Positions 20,226 to 29,655 of a stretch of 37,052 nt of DNA are shown here, piece by piece (position 1 is the stretch's first letter; every line of letters begins with the position of its first letter). The translations under genes were made by a program, and so were the position numbers. A model generated the notes under the pieces. The model had not been told where the DNA came from, did no database searches, and was given only the letters and a program-made list of their open reading frames with translations. Origin of the DNA: Balamuthia mandrillaris (lineage: Eukaryota > Discosea > Longamoebia > Balamuthiidae); NCBI GenBank assembly GCA_031835245.1, contig JAVKOQ010000392.1, positions 7,501 to 44,552 on the forward strand, written 5' to 3'.

Positions 20226-21750
20226 TTATTTGCCTTGCTGCATGCGTCTTCTCCGTTTTCCAGGCCTGTTCTTGTTGACATTCTTCTTCTTGGCACCAGG
20301 GACATGAGGCAACGTCTTTGTATTGTTGCGTTTGTTGTAGCCGGACATGCTGGCGGCAGAGTCGGCGGAGTTGCTCTTGGAGAAGCGCTTCTGTCCGCCG
20401 AACCCGTATTTCTCGTTCTTCTTTTGTCGTTTGGTGTTCTTTCTTCCTCCACTGTTTTAAATAGAAGTAAGAGAGAGGAAGAGAGAAGAGAGAAGAGAGA
20501 CAAAAGAATAGACAGGGATCAGAGAATTGCGAACTATGAAAGGCAAAGAGTACAAACACGAAAGCGAAATAGAGAAGGAGAGGGAGGTGGAACACGCACT
20601 CATTGCTTTGCTTTCGCTTCTTGCCTTTATTGTCGGCTTCGTCTTCTGGCGAAAGAAGATCCACCGAAAAGTCTTCGGTGTTGTTGCCTTGTTTTCGTTC
20701 TGCAAACAAAAAAAGAGAAGGTAGGACGAAGTGAGAAACTTAAAAAATATAAACGAGCGAAAGAGAAAAAGGGACCTTTTCGCCATTGTTTGATAGCTTC
20801 CAACTGCTGTTTCTTCTGTTTCGCTCGCTCTTGTTGCTTCTCTGCTTGTACCTGCTTGCCAAACTTCTTCAACTCTCTTTGCTTCCTCTTCTCTGCAGCT
20901 ACTTCCAAGTTCTTCTTCTCCGAGAGCAACTTGGCGCGAACTTTCTTCATGTGTTGATCTGATTTAACCTATTCACAAACAAGAACAAAGAGAAAAAGGA
21001 GAAGATCGAGAAGATAAGAAAGAACCAAAAAGAAAGCACGAAAAGAAGAAGAACAAGAATAGAAACATTCGTGGCGTTGCAACAAGAGTCAGAACGAAAG
21101 AGAATGTGATAAGCGAAAGTAACAACAAATTAGAAGAGAAGCAAGAGAAGGACACGAGATGCAGATAACGAGTGAACAGAGTACAAACACGAAAGAGAAG
21201 ACAATGTTGAGAACGAGGAGAAAAAAGACACCATCTCCGCAAAATAGTCATCAGGACGTTTGTGAGGTATGCCGAGGTCCTCGAACCGTATACAAGACTG
21301 CGCTACAGCCTCAAGCGCTTGTTTATAGCTTTTTAGCCGCAACCAGAAAGATCAGCAAAAATATATCCAAAATGGAAGAAGAGGGGAACACTCACAAAGC
21401 GGCTTCACGTTGGAGGTCATCGTGAACGTCCGGAACGGCCTCTTCTTCCTCAAAGGTGTGGTCCAAGCGTTCTATCCACTCGATCTCACGTCCTCCGCCC
21501 AAAACAATGTCCTCCAACTTGCTCAACAAGCCCGCCTGTTCGCCATTAAAAAAAAGAAGGAAGTAGTTTTGGGATGAGATAAATCGAAACAAGAAGCGAA
21601 GAAAAACGTTAATCTATTGTTTCAAAAAACAAACCAAACCTGGTTGTTGATGTATGCAGTGGAAAAGTCCAACACGCCCTCATGCTCCCCGTTCGGGTGG
21701 TCCTCCGCGGCGGCATTTCCCTCCACTACGTTCATTTCGTCGTCGCTCAT
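20226..21750 (-). CDS. EBP2: EBP2, nucleolar ribosome-biogenesis factor
   Basis: Six exons on the minus strand: 21640-21750, 21396-21535, 21232-21328, 20776-20968, 20600-20699 and 20226-20451, giving 288 residues. EBP2 works in the nucleolus in 60S subunit assembly and rRNA processing. Family hallmarks are clear: FYKQALEAV, GIPHKRPDDYFAEMVKSD, HMKKVRAKLL, ELKKFGKQVQAEKQQERAK, EKYGFGGQKR and the basic end NRPGKRRRRM. The N-terminus is acidic, as usual. An in-frame ATG at 21846 would add 32 lysine-rich residues; 21750 is preferred because paired TGACGTCA-like sites overlap the upstream ATG and would then lie in the promoter. The gene is divergent from the BTB gene, with about 460 bp between starts. 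Confidence 0.95.
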
Positions 21751-22207
21751 CTCCTTCTCTCCTTTTTTTTTTTTTTGCTTTTCTTCTTTTCTTCTTTCTT
21801 TTTCAAACGACTCCTCAGTCACAAGGGTGACGTCATATTTATTCATGACGTCGCGATGTTTTTTGTTTTTTGCACCTATTTACATTCGCTGGGAGTTGAA
21901 CCGACGTTTGTCGACAGAAAATATACAGCAGAAAGAGGAGAGCCAGCGAGTGGTGTGCAGGGGACAGGGGCTGGCGGTGCGGGAGGGCCACGACAGACAG
22001 TGGAAGGTGGGCGGAGATGTGCAGGACAGGGGCTGGCGATGAAGAAGAGGCAAACCCAAAGACAACCCATGGCATACCCACCAAAAACGAAGAGAAAGAA
22101 GAGGGAAATGATTCACATACAACACAAACATCACTTTATAACAACAGCTTCTGCTCTTCTTTTTTTCGTTTTTTTCTTTTCATCGTTGTTAACACATTCG
22201 TTCCACA
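21751..22207. promoter_or_regulatory. Divergent promoter region of EBP2 and BTB genes
   Basis: Contains GTGACGTCAT near 21828 and ATGACGTCG near 21844 (bZIP/CRE-like half-palindromes), a TGTCGACA palindrome at 21909, and a 21-bp imperfect direct repeat (TGTGCAGG then ACAGGGGCTGGCG) at 21954-21976 and 22018-22038. Open frames here are by-products of the G-rich sequence. Confidence 0.5.
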
Positions 22208-22948
22208 ATGGCTTCCTCCTCTACACCTACTACTGCTACGGCTACTACTACCAAAACCACCATCGCAGGTTCTACCAGCGACTCCTCTCCTTCCACCCCA
22301 TTCAAGCCTCTTCCCTTCGACCCTCGCTTCGAGGACCCAAACCATGGCGACCTGACCGTGGTCATCAACCACTGCGTTCGCTTCCACGTCCACCGTTTGG
22401 TGTTGTGTCTGGCCTCGCCTGTCTTCCGTTCCATGCTCGAAGGAGGAATGAAGGAGTCCTGTCAGAACCAAATCCACCTTCAAGAGGACTCAAAGCATGC
22501 TCCGGCCTTTGGTCAACTGCTCTCCTTCTTGTATCCCTACGAGCCTACTGAGGTCAACGCGGATAATGTCCAGGGCTTGCTCTACTTTGCGGACAAATAC
22601 CAGTTCTCTTCCAAGGTGAAGAAAGCCTGTGAGGTCTTTCTTCTGCCGCAACCAGAGTCTTGGACCCAACTGATGACCGCACAGCGGTACGGCCTCAAAA
22701 AGTTGTTAGAGAAGCAGGCGGCGTGGGCCACCTGCAACCTGCCATCAAGGGTAGGGGACACTTCTCAGAGACTGCAGCAGTTGGATGTGGACGCATGCCG
22801 TTTGATGTTGGACCACATGAGCAAAAAGCTCAGAAGGCTATCGTATCTCCCCCCGTGTTATGGTACGGAAAGTCTCTTGGGTAGCAAAACTGAACACTAC
22901 TTCGCGGCTGTGAAACGCTCCTCCATCAACGAACTACTTTTAAACTAA
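22208..22948 (+). CDS. BTB/POZ domain protein
   Basis: A single-exon gene of 246 residues, the only intron-free gene in the window. A Ser/Thr-rich N-terminus is followed by a BTB domain at about residues 45-145: DLTVVINHCVRFHVHRLVL, SPVFRSMLEGGMKES, then FGQLLSFLYPYEP and NVQGLLYFADKYQFSSKVK. BTB proteins dimerise and often act as substrate adaptors for cullin-3 ligases, which would fit, but no kelch, MATH or other partner domain is present to show the substrate. The C-terminal 100 residues are alpha-helical BACK-like in position but not clearly assignable. Lack of introns could point to retroposition or transfer; base composition does not obviously differ from neighbours. Confidence 0.9.
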   Translation: MASSSTPTTATATTTKTTIAGSTSDSSPSTPFKPLPFDPRFEDPNHGDLTVVINHCVRFHVHRLVLCLASPVFRSMLEGGMKESCQNQIHLQEDSKHAPAFGQLLSFLYPYEPTEVNADNVQGLLYFADKYQFSSKVKKACEVFLLPQPESWTQLMTAQRYGLKKLLEKQAAWATCNLPSRVGDTSQRLQQLDVDACRLMLDHMSKKLRRLSYLPPCYGTESLLGSKTEHYFAAVKRSSINELLLN

Positions 22949-23487
22949 AGTAGTAGCAAGTTGTTTGTGCTTATCTCCCTCTTCACTCTCAATGCACACT
23001 GCTCCTCCCCTTGATCTTCTGCCATGTCACCGCACTCACCACAAGAGAATCAGAGGGAACACGCTCGTCTTTGTTCTCCATTGGAAAAAGAAACTAATTC
23101 TTCATAACTCTTGAATCAGTTAATAAACTTTTCTTATATGTTCAGTCTTTGTGGCGCATCTCTCTCTCAGCCAGAGAGTTAAGCTCCTTTGTTCAAACCA
23201 GTGCTTATCCTTCAAGAACGCGCTGGGAGGAGTTCATCCGTCAGAGAGGGTTGCTGGATGGGCAATGTCCAATTGCAACGCGCGGGTTCCAGGGATCTGA
23301 GATCCCGCCCAAAATAAGAAAGCCACGTCAGCATCAACGTCGACAAGTAAATCTTAAAATTTAAGGAATCTTTGTCGACAAAAAACCTTAAAAAGGAAGC
23401 TAATACCAAAATGGGTAATATGGCTGTTCAGTTCATTAGCTCAGCGTTACCAACCAAAACAAGAACGCTCGCTGCTGAAGGAAAGGG
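22949..23487. promoter_or_regulatory. Intergenic between BTB and glycosyltransferase genes
   Basis: No convincing gene. Near the downstream gene it holds a small hairpin (GGGATC-TGA-GATCCC near 23292), a CCACGTCA site near 23323 and a 40-bp imperfect palindrome bounded by GTCGACAA and TTGTCGAC (23340-23380). Confidence 0.5.
23340..23380. promoter_or_regulatory. Imperfect palindrome bounded by GTCGAC sites
   Basis: The left arm begins CGTCGACAAG, the centre is the palindrome CTTAAAATTTAAG and the right arm ends TTTGTCGACA. It lies about 110 bp before the glycosyltransferase ATG. Confidence 0.6.
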
Positions 23488-24256
23488 ATGCTGGCTCGGA
23501 GGCGGTGGCTGCTGGTGTTGGTGCTGGCCTGCACCAGCGCTTCGCTGGGTGGCCTCCTCCTGGTTGGGAAGGATGCCTTGGTCGACGACAACGAAGGCGG
23601 TGGGCCCGTTCAGGGGGAGTTACGGCGGGAAGAACCGCCACTGCCTATCAGTGCGCTTGGCCAAGGGAAACGGCTGCTGTGGCTGAGCGGTTTGCAAGAT
23701 AAGGTTGAAGGTTCGACTAACCGCTTTTGCTCGTTCCCCTCTGTCCCTGTCTCTGTCTCTGTCTCTGTCTCTGTCTCTCTGTCTCTATCTCTATCTCTGT
23801 CTCTCTCTCTCTCTCTCCTTCTCTCTCTCTCCCTCTCTGTCTCTCTGTCTCTCCCTCTCTCCTGTCTCTCTCTCCTCTCTCCCTCCTTGCCAACTTCTAG
23901 GCTACAAAAAGGAACAACAAAGTCAAAATACCTCGAATCCAGTGACTTTTATGTTCAGAGTTATCTGGTGGCTCTTCTTACGGCCAGAGAGAACGCCCCT
24001 TCATTGAAACCAGTTCTCATTCTGGAAGGCGACTGGCAAGGAAGAGAGGACTTCCTCCGCACTGTCAAAAAGCTTGGCGGAGTTGTTTGGTTCCACAAGC
24101 TGTCGTTTGAGGAGGAGCTGCGCAAGCACAAAGGCAAGTTGCCTCAAGTTGATAACTTGTGGGGTTCGTTCTTAAAAGTGGACTTGCCTCTCATCATGGA
24201 TGAGATTGCACCACTCATAGGTAACTGGTGCCCATGTCTTCATTGTTCCCACCTTT

Positions 24257-24300
<44 letters not shown>

Positions 24301-24536
24301 TCTCTGCTTCTTACAAGAGTTTCTAAAGAGGAAAACGTGGACAAGAACTATATCCTTTGGACTGATCCTGACGTGATGTTCGAGAAAGACCTGAACTCCA
24401 ACAGTCTTCCCAAGCCAAGACTCTTCAGTGTGGCGCCGGATGCAGCCTTTGATGGCCTACCAGAGAACTTTGGTGTGGTTTACGCCAACGTCTCTGCTTA
24501 TGCGTCGGTCTTTCAACAGGTCAACATCTATTCTCA

Positions 24537-24568
<32 letters not shown>

Positions 24569-25071
24569 ATGCTTCTTTAATTCTTTAGGTTTCTCATCTT
24601 CACTTCATTGGCTTTAAGGTGATCGAACATGCAAACAGCAGGAACTGGCACTATAACATTGCCGACCAAGCGCTCCTGAACGAGATATTCCGGCCTACCG
24701 CTCTTATCTCCCATCTCCCTAATACGTACAACTACCGGGTCTATTGGGGAAGACCAAAACCGCTCTTTTGGAGTCCAGCCTTGCCCCCGACCATCATTCA
24801 TTTTCACGGACCCAAACCAGAGTTTGCGCTCTGTGTTGTGAACGAGCTGAGAGCTCAAGAGCTTTTGGCAACAGAAAGCAAGAAGACTTTGAAGGATGAG
24901 GAGGAAGGACAAACGGTGGACGAGCAGCTGCTGGGCAAGTGCGGCGGACGCCTTGATATTCTGCAGCTGGTGCGTTGGGGGTTCGAAAGGGATGGGGGAG
25001 AGTATTGGGATGAAGTGGTTGCAAAGTATAGAAGCTATGTTCAACGTTTAGCGTCCAAACGGAAGTGGTGA
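23488..25071 (+). CDS. Golgi-type glycosyltransferase with DxD motif (copy A)
   Basis: Four exons: 23488-23710, 23912-24220, 24320-24519 and 24589-25071, giving 404 residues. The N-terminus has a short basic stretch and one hydrophobic segment (WLLVLVLACTSASLGGLLLV), typical of a type II Golgi enzyme. The catalytic part has a DxD metal/sugar-nucleotide motif in LWTDPDVMF, then PKPRLFSVAPDA, LPNTYNYRVYW and IIHFHGPKPEF, which resemble GT-A fold transferases such as family 8. Donor and acceptor sugars cannot be told from sequence. It is a paralogue of the minus-strand gene at 35579-37010: exon 2 is 309 nt in both and intron phases match. Exon 2's acceptor (AAAAAG at 23911) was chosen by this alignment. 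All three introns are CT-rich. Confidence 0.86.
23747..23888 (+). repeat. CT/GTCTCT-rich microsatellite in glycosyltransferase A intron 1
   Basis: Compound repeat of CTCTGT and CT units on the sense strand filling most of the intron. Confidence 0.92.
24260..24299 (+). repeat. CT microsatellite in glycosyltransferase A intron 2
   Basis: About 20 CT dinucleotides on the sense strand. A similar, shorter run lies in intron 3 at about 24535-24563. Confidence 0.95.
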
Positions 25072-25334
25072 TTGAAACCTTTGCTTGTCATTCATACCTT
25101 TCTTTGTTTAAATTTTGAACAGTATTAGTGCAAACAACACGAGGCGAGGAGGTGGCGGGAAGAAACGAGCCACAATCTTCTTCCATGCAGGAATGGAAAG
25201 AATGAACCTTTTTCATAATTCTTCATGGCCACAATCATTGCATCACTGGGATTGCTTCCTCGTGAAAAATGTCCACGTGGTAGAGAAACCTGTTAACAGG
25301 AGAAAAAAAGGAGTGCTAGAAAGAAGCCACAACC

Positions 25335-28179
25335 ATGCAGACTAGTACCGCGTTCCTCGTCTTCTCGTCTATGGTCTCCATTTTCTCCTGTTTCTTTGTG
25401 TTGTTGTTTACCTTTTTTTTTTTCCAGCTCTGCTTCGTTGCTTTGCACCTTGCTTTTGTTGAGGCAGCTCCAGCGGAAGTGACTATGGGCAGTTGCTCCG
25501 GCTGTATTGCTAACTTGGAAGACTTGTCAAAAGTAGAAGAATCCGAGCTCAAAGTGAACGTGAAAGACGGCACCTACCAACTGTTGGGAAATAGCTAGGT
25601 CTTTGCCCATTTGTACCTCTCGTTTGAAGCAAAGGCTGGTAGTTCGGCGCTCTTCAGCACCAACGAGAACCCTGGATTTGGATTCAACAATATGCAAGGC
25701 AAGCTGTATTTCAAGGTTCTCTTTCATGCCTGTTCTTTACTTTCTTTCCTTCTTTCCTGCCTCCTCCGTTTCCTTCTCTTATGCGTTGTCCACCGCTATC
25801 CTTCTACCTATCCTTCAATACAGGACATCAGCTTTCAGGACAAAACAACTGTCACTGACAAAACTATCATCTCCAGCCAGTCTGACTCGCTTGACATACG
25901 CTCTTGCAGTTTCACCTTCTCCCACCCCAGCTCTGGTTCCTTCTACGCTTCTTGTGCTCACCTCTTCATCGGGGTAGGAACCTCTTTCAGCTTTCCTGAA
26001 GCAACCAGCCCAGCCACCCTGTTGCTGGACTGTGGTGGAGGCATCCATGGGTCTCACAACCTCACACTGAGCGAGGTTACCATCTACAACGCAAACCTAA
26101 AGGTCGCCAACTTACCTCCATCCTCTAACTTAGCTTTGTTGTCCACCCAAATCACCAGTGGCAACGTCATGATCATAGGACCAGCCACTAATGTTAACAT
26201 CAAGATGGAAGGGACGAGTTTAACGGATAAACGTGTTCTTATAGTGGACCACCCAGATTCCTCTGGAACTGTTGTCTATCATGGCGTGTGGTTGGAGTCT
26301 CCACCTTTTGCTGGCATCCGAGGGTGGACTAGTGACAATCCCAAGTGGCAGTGGTGGATTCAAGGCTGTGACCTGACATTCCACCAGTTGGCGGGCTTTG
26401 AGAAGATGACAGGCGATTGGACGCGGTTGTCTCATAACTTTTAGGCTGATCCAGACAAGCAGTTACCATCTGGCATGCCTAACAGACAACGAGTTCTTGC
26501 TTCCAGGTTTGTTGGTTGTTCGTTTTTCTTGTTTCAGTTTTCTTTTCAATCTTCTTATGACACTTGTTTCTGTGCTTTCCGGCTCTTATCTCTTCTCTTT
26601 CTTTGCGCTTAGGCTTGGAGGGCATCCGCTAAAAGATGAAGGTGTAAGCTTCAGAAAAGACTGGAATGTTCAAAACGGGGAATTGATGTTACATTTAACG
26701 AACAAGCCGGACCTGGCCAACCCGTTCTTGGCATCGGCAGTGTACACCGGCCTTCCCTTGGCTCTCTTCCTTTCTCCCACTTTAGGCTTTCCTCAACCAA
26801 ACCACCTCGTCACCATCACCCCAAAGGATGTGGCTCCTTTCTCCTTCAACCTGTCTCTTTCTCTCTTTCCATTAGATGAGGCGTTAGTAGAAACCGAAGA
26901 ACACAATTTGACTTTGATGGTGAACGTGACGGTGGATGGCGTTGTTGTGGACAAGGACGTTTCCATCGCAACTGGCCATGAAGTTCAGCTGTTGGGCAAC
27001 CAAGCAAATGTCACCATCTCCCTTCTTCCCGACTTGATGGACAAAGTGAAGAGTGGTTCGGATGTGGAGATGGTGGTGAAGGTGGGAGATTGGGAGAACG
27101 AAATTCAGTTGGTGCCCATGAGCAAGGACCATCTTTCTTGCACCGTCAAGGTCTCCTTCCAAGATGACAGCAGTTCCTCGTCATTCTCTTCATCCTCATC
27201 TTCAGAAGAAGGGCCGAGCATCAATCCGCCAGACAAACCCACAGCCAGTGTCTTTCCAGATGACACACCAAACCTTCAACTGGTGCCCAAGCAACATTCC
27301 TCCTTACAAGAGGACCTCCGCGTGGGCTTCCACTTCCACAGCATCACCCAGCGAGACAGGGACGGCAACGTGGTGCGAGAGCTCACATTCCCCAAGTCAG
27401 GGTACTCCTCCAGCTTTCCAAACAACAACACTGCAGAGTTTGGAGTGAAGTTGGGAGAACATGAAGATGTGGCGGTAAAGTGGCGTTTTGTGGTGGTTGA
27501 GGAGGACACAATGTTCACCTTTGGCAACAACAAGACCTTTTTGGTGAGAGGTGGCTTCAACAAGTGGAATATGACCATTTCTGGCTGGCCTTCCTCCTCC
27601 TCCGCCTCATCTGCTTCTTCTTCTGCAGCCTTATGTTCAGTGGAGGAAGAGCATCTGGCTTTGGAAGTGAAGGTGCACGTGACGAGTTGGGATGGTCCAT
27701 TGCGCCCGCACCAACAACAAAACATGTCTTCTTCTACTCTTCCCTCTCAAACACAAGCCAACGTGACGAGAACAAAGTTCGAGACAGAGAGGACGGAGCT
27801 CTTTGTAGGGTTGCTTCAACTCTCGGTGGTGGACGGCCAAGAACGTCCTGCCCACGCCACCTTGCGACCCATTTCCAACGAAGAAGGAGGAGGTGGGCAA
27901 TGGTTGTTGATCCGACTGCCAATGGGTGAGCGAGTGGAGTACGATCCCGATGTGCAAGTCCTGGTGGACAGCACCCACGATGGGGATGGTGGGGTGAACT
28001 GGAAGATGGTGGCAGCGGTGGCGGTGAGTGTGGGCGTCGCAGTGATGGTGGTGGTGGGCGTGATCGTTGGGGTGGTGATCTGGCAGAGGAGGAAGCGCCA
28101 TGCCTTCAAGGCCTCTTCCGGCGCGGTCAACTTTTCTGGAGAGGATCACACCCCCTTGTTGGGCGACTACGAAAGTTAG
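25335..28179 (+). CDS. Large type I membrane surface protein, beta-helix-like N-terminus
   Basis: Four exons: 25335-25373, 25428-25715, 25824-26425 and 26613-28179, 832 codons. Order: signal peptide (MQTSTAFLVFSSMLCFVALH); a beta-strand-rich region resembling pectin-lyase-type helices (VNVKDGTYQLLGNS, YFKDISFQDKTTVTD); N-glycosylation-rich strands; a Ser-rich linker; a later domain (FHSITQRDRDGNVV to GFNKWNMTISGWP) faintly like the ComC-type domain of dictyostelid surface proteins; one transmembrane helix; and a short basic cytosolic tail. An adhesion or receptor role is inferred. Oddity: an in-frame TAG lies at 25596-25598 in exon 2. It could be avoided by a 66-nt intron (25533-25598, AAA|GTAGAA to AGCTAG), but this removes the best beta-helix stretch. 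A second TAG at 26442 is removed by using the donor at 26426. Readthrough or gene decay are the alternatives. Confidence 0.7.
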
Positions 28180-28377
28180 TAAATGCAGGAGCAAACGAAC
28201 TTCTGCTCCTTCTGCTCTCTATCCCTCATTGTCGACAGAATCCATTCATATTTTACATACCTTAAATTGCTTGGCATACTTAAAATCGCTTTCATACGAA
28301 ACATTCTTTGCATGGTACGCATTCTTAAAAGCACTTTCATGCTCTGCATTCTTTGCATTTTTTAAGAATAAGAAGAA
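28180..28377. promoter_or_regulatory. Intergenic upstream of the DNA glycosylase
   Basis: A 198-bp gap with TGTCGACA at 28230, 148 bp before the ATG, and a run of imperfect CTTTCATNCT/CATTCTTTGCAT units near 28290-28360. Confidence 0.5.
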
Positions 28378-29431
28378 ATGGAAGAAGAAACAAAGCGATG
28401 TAATGGGCGAATGGCGAGAGAGTTTTTCCGGAAGGACTGCGTGACCTTGTCTCGCGCTCTTCTGGGGCGTGTCCTCGTTCGCGTGCTGGAAGATGGCACT
28501 CGCCTCTCCGGTCGCATCGTCGAAGTGGAAGCCTACCTCGGCGGGGAAGACCGAGCCGCTCATTCCTTCCAGAACCGCCTCACCGAGAAGAACAAAAGCA
28601 TGTTTCTTCCTCCTGGTTCGTGTTGCCTTACTTTTCCTTTCTTTCTTCTTTTTTCCATCTAAACAGCAAAGAAAAAAAGGGTATTCATATGTTTACAAGT
28701 CTTTTAAGGGAAAGAACGATTGTTTTAACATAACGAGTGATGAGGAAGGCATTCCTGCTGCTGTTTTGATACGCGCTCTGGAACCTCTAGGTATCCTCCT
28801 CTCCTTTCCTTCTTCTTCTTCGTCTCTTTGATTTTTTTTTTAATATGTCTGCTTGTTAAAAATAATAACAGAAGGAGAAGAACAAATGTACAAGAATAGC
28901 AGAGAGGCGGTCGGTTGCACCAAGTTCAAGCGCAACAGTCTTTGTGCTGGTCCCGCTCGTCTCTGCCAATCGCTTCGCATCACTCGAGAGGAGTTTGACG
29001 GAGTGGATCTCACCGACGCAGACTCGCTTCTCTTTCTCGAATGTCTCTGTTGTCCAAAAACAAGAACGAAAACGAAGAAGTTACGTTTCAGAAGAATGCA
29101 AATAACAAAACAGAAAGCCAAAGAAGACGTTGAGAAAGAAAAAGAGACAGCAGAAGAAGGAGAAGAAGAAGAACAAGAAGAAGGAGAAGAAGAAGAAGAA
29201 GAACAAGAAGAAGAAGAAGAAGAAAAGGAAGAGGCGGAAAAAGAAGATATAGTAAGCACACCTCGGATTAATATAGCGTATGCGGGGGAATGGGCCTACA
29301 AAGAGCTGCGTTTCTGCCTTCGCAACAAGAACCAATACTTGAGCTTTCCTATCAACGGAACTTTATCTCCTCTTTCTCCTGTCATGCTGTTCTCTCCTTC
29401 CTCTTCCTCAACAAACTCGTTATCTTCTTAA
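28378..29431 (+). CDS. MPG: Alkyladenine (3-methyladenine) DNA glycosylase, AAG/MPG family
   Basis: Three exons: 28378-28615, 28680-28790 and 28872-29431, giving 302 residues. The enzyme removes alkylated and deaminated purines to start base-excision repair in the nucleus. Family motifs are present in order: LLGRVLVRV, GRIVEVEAYLGGEDRAAHS (with the catalytic Glu), KNKSMFLPPG, YSYVYKSFKGKNDCFN, AAVLIRALEP (active-site Arg) and CAGPARLCQSLRI, the family's GPGKL element. Near the C-terminus a run of about 45 mostly Glu residues (29116-29250) separates the core from the last strands (RINIAYAGEWAYKELRFCL), an unusual insertion. The exon 2 acceptor is AAAAAAAG at 28679, fixed by the family frame. 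The stop codon is 4 bp from that of the convergent RUN-FYVE gene. Confidence 0.93.
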
Positions 29432-29435
29432 CCTT

Positions 29436-29618
29436 TCATTGGTGATGGTTAACGTCGTCCTCTTCTCCTTTGTAAGCTTTGAGAGATTCGTCGATGTAAC
29501 GACCCCAACAATCGGTACAAATGATGGATGGCTTCTTCTTGCCTTCCAAAAGGAGTTTATGTTTGCAACATTCTGCACAGAAACTCCTGGAATAGATATT
29601 TGGAGAATTAAAGGAAAG

Positions 29619-29655
<37 letters not shown>

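Noticed and set aside
21682-22551. 289-codon open frame overlapping the BTB gene
   Set aside because: It is a shadow: it starts in the divergent promoter and runs in another frame over the BTB coding region, with low-complexity content.
26436-26450. Second in-frame TAG in the surface-protein gene as evidence of codon reassignment
   Set aside because: A donor at 26426 (CG|GTTGTC) joins in phase with the acceptor at 26612 and places this TAG inside an intron.
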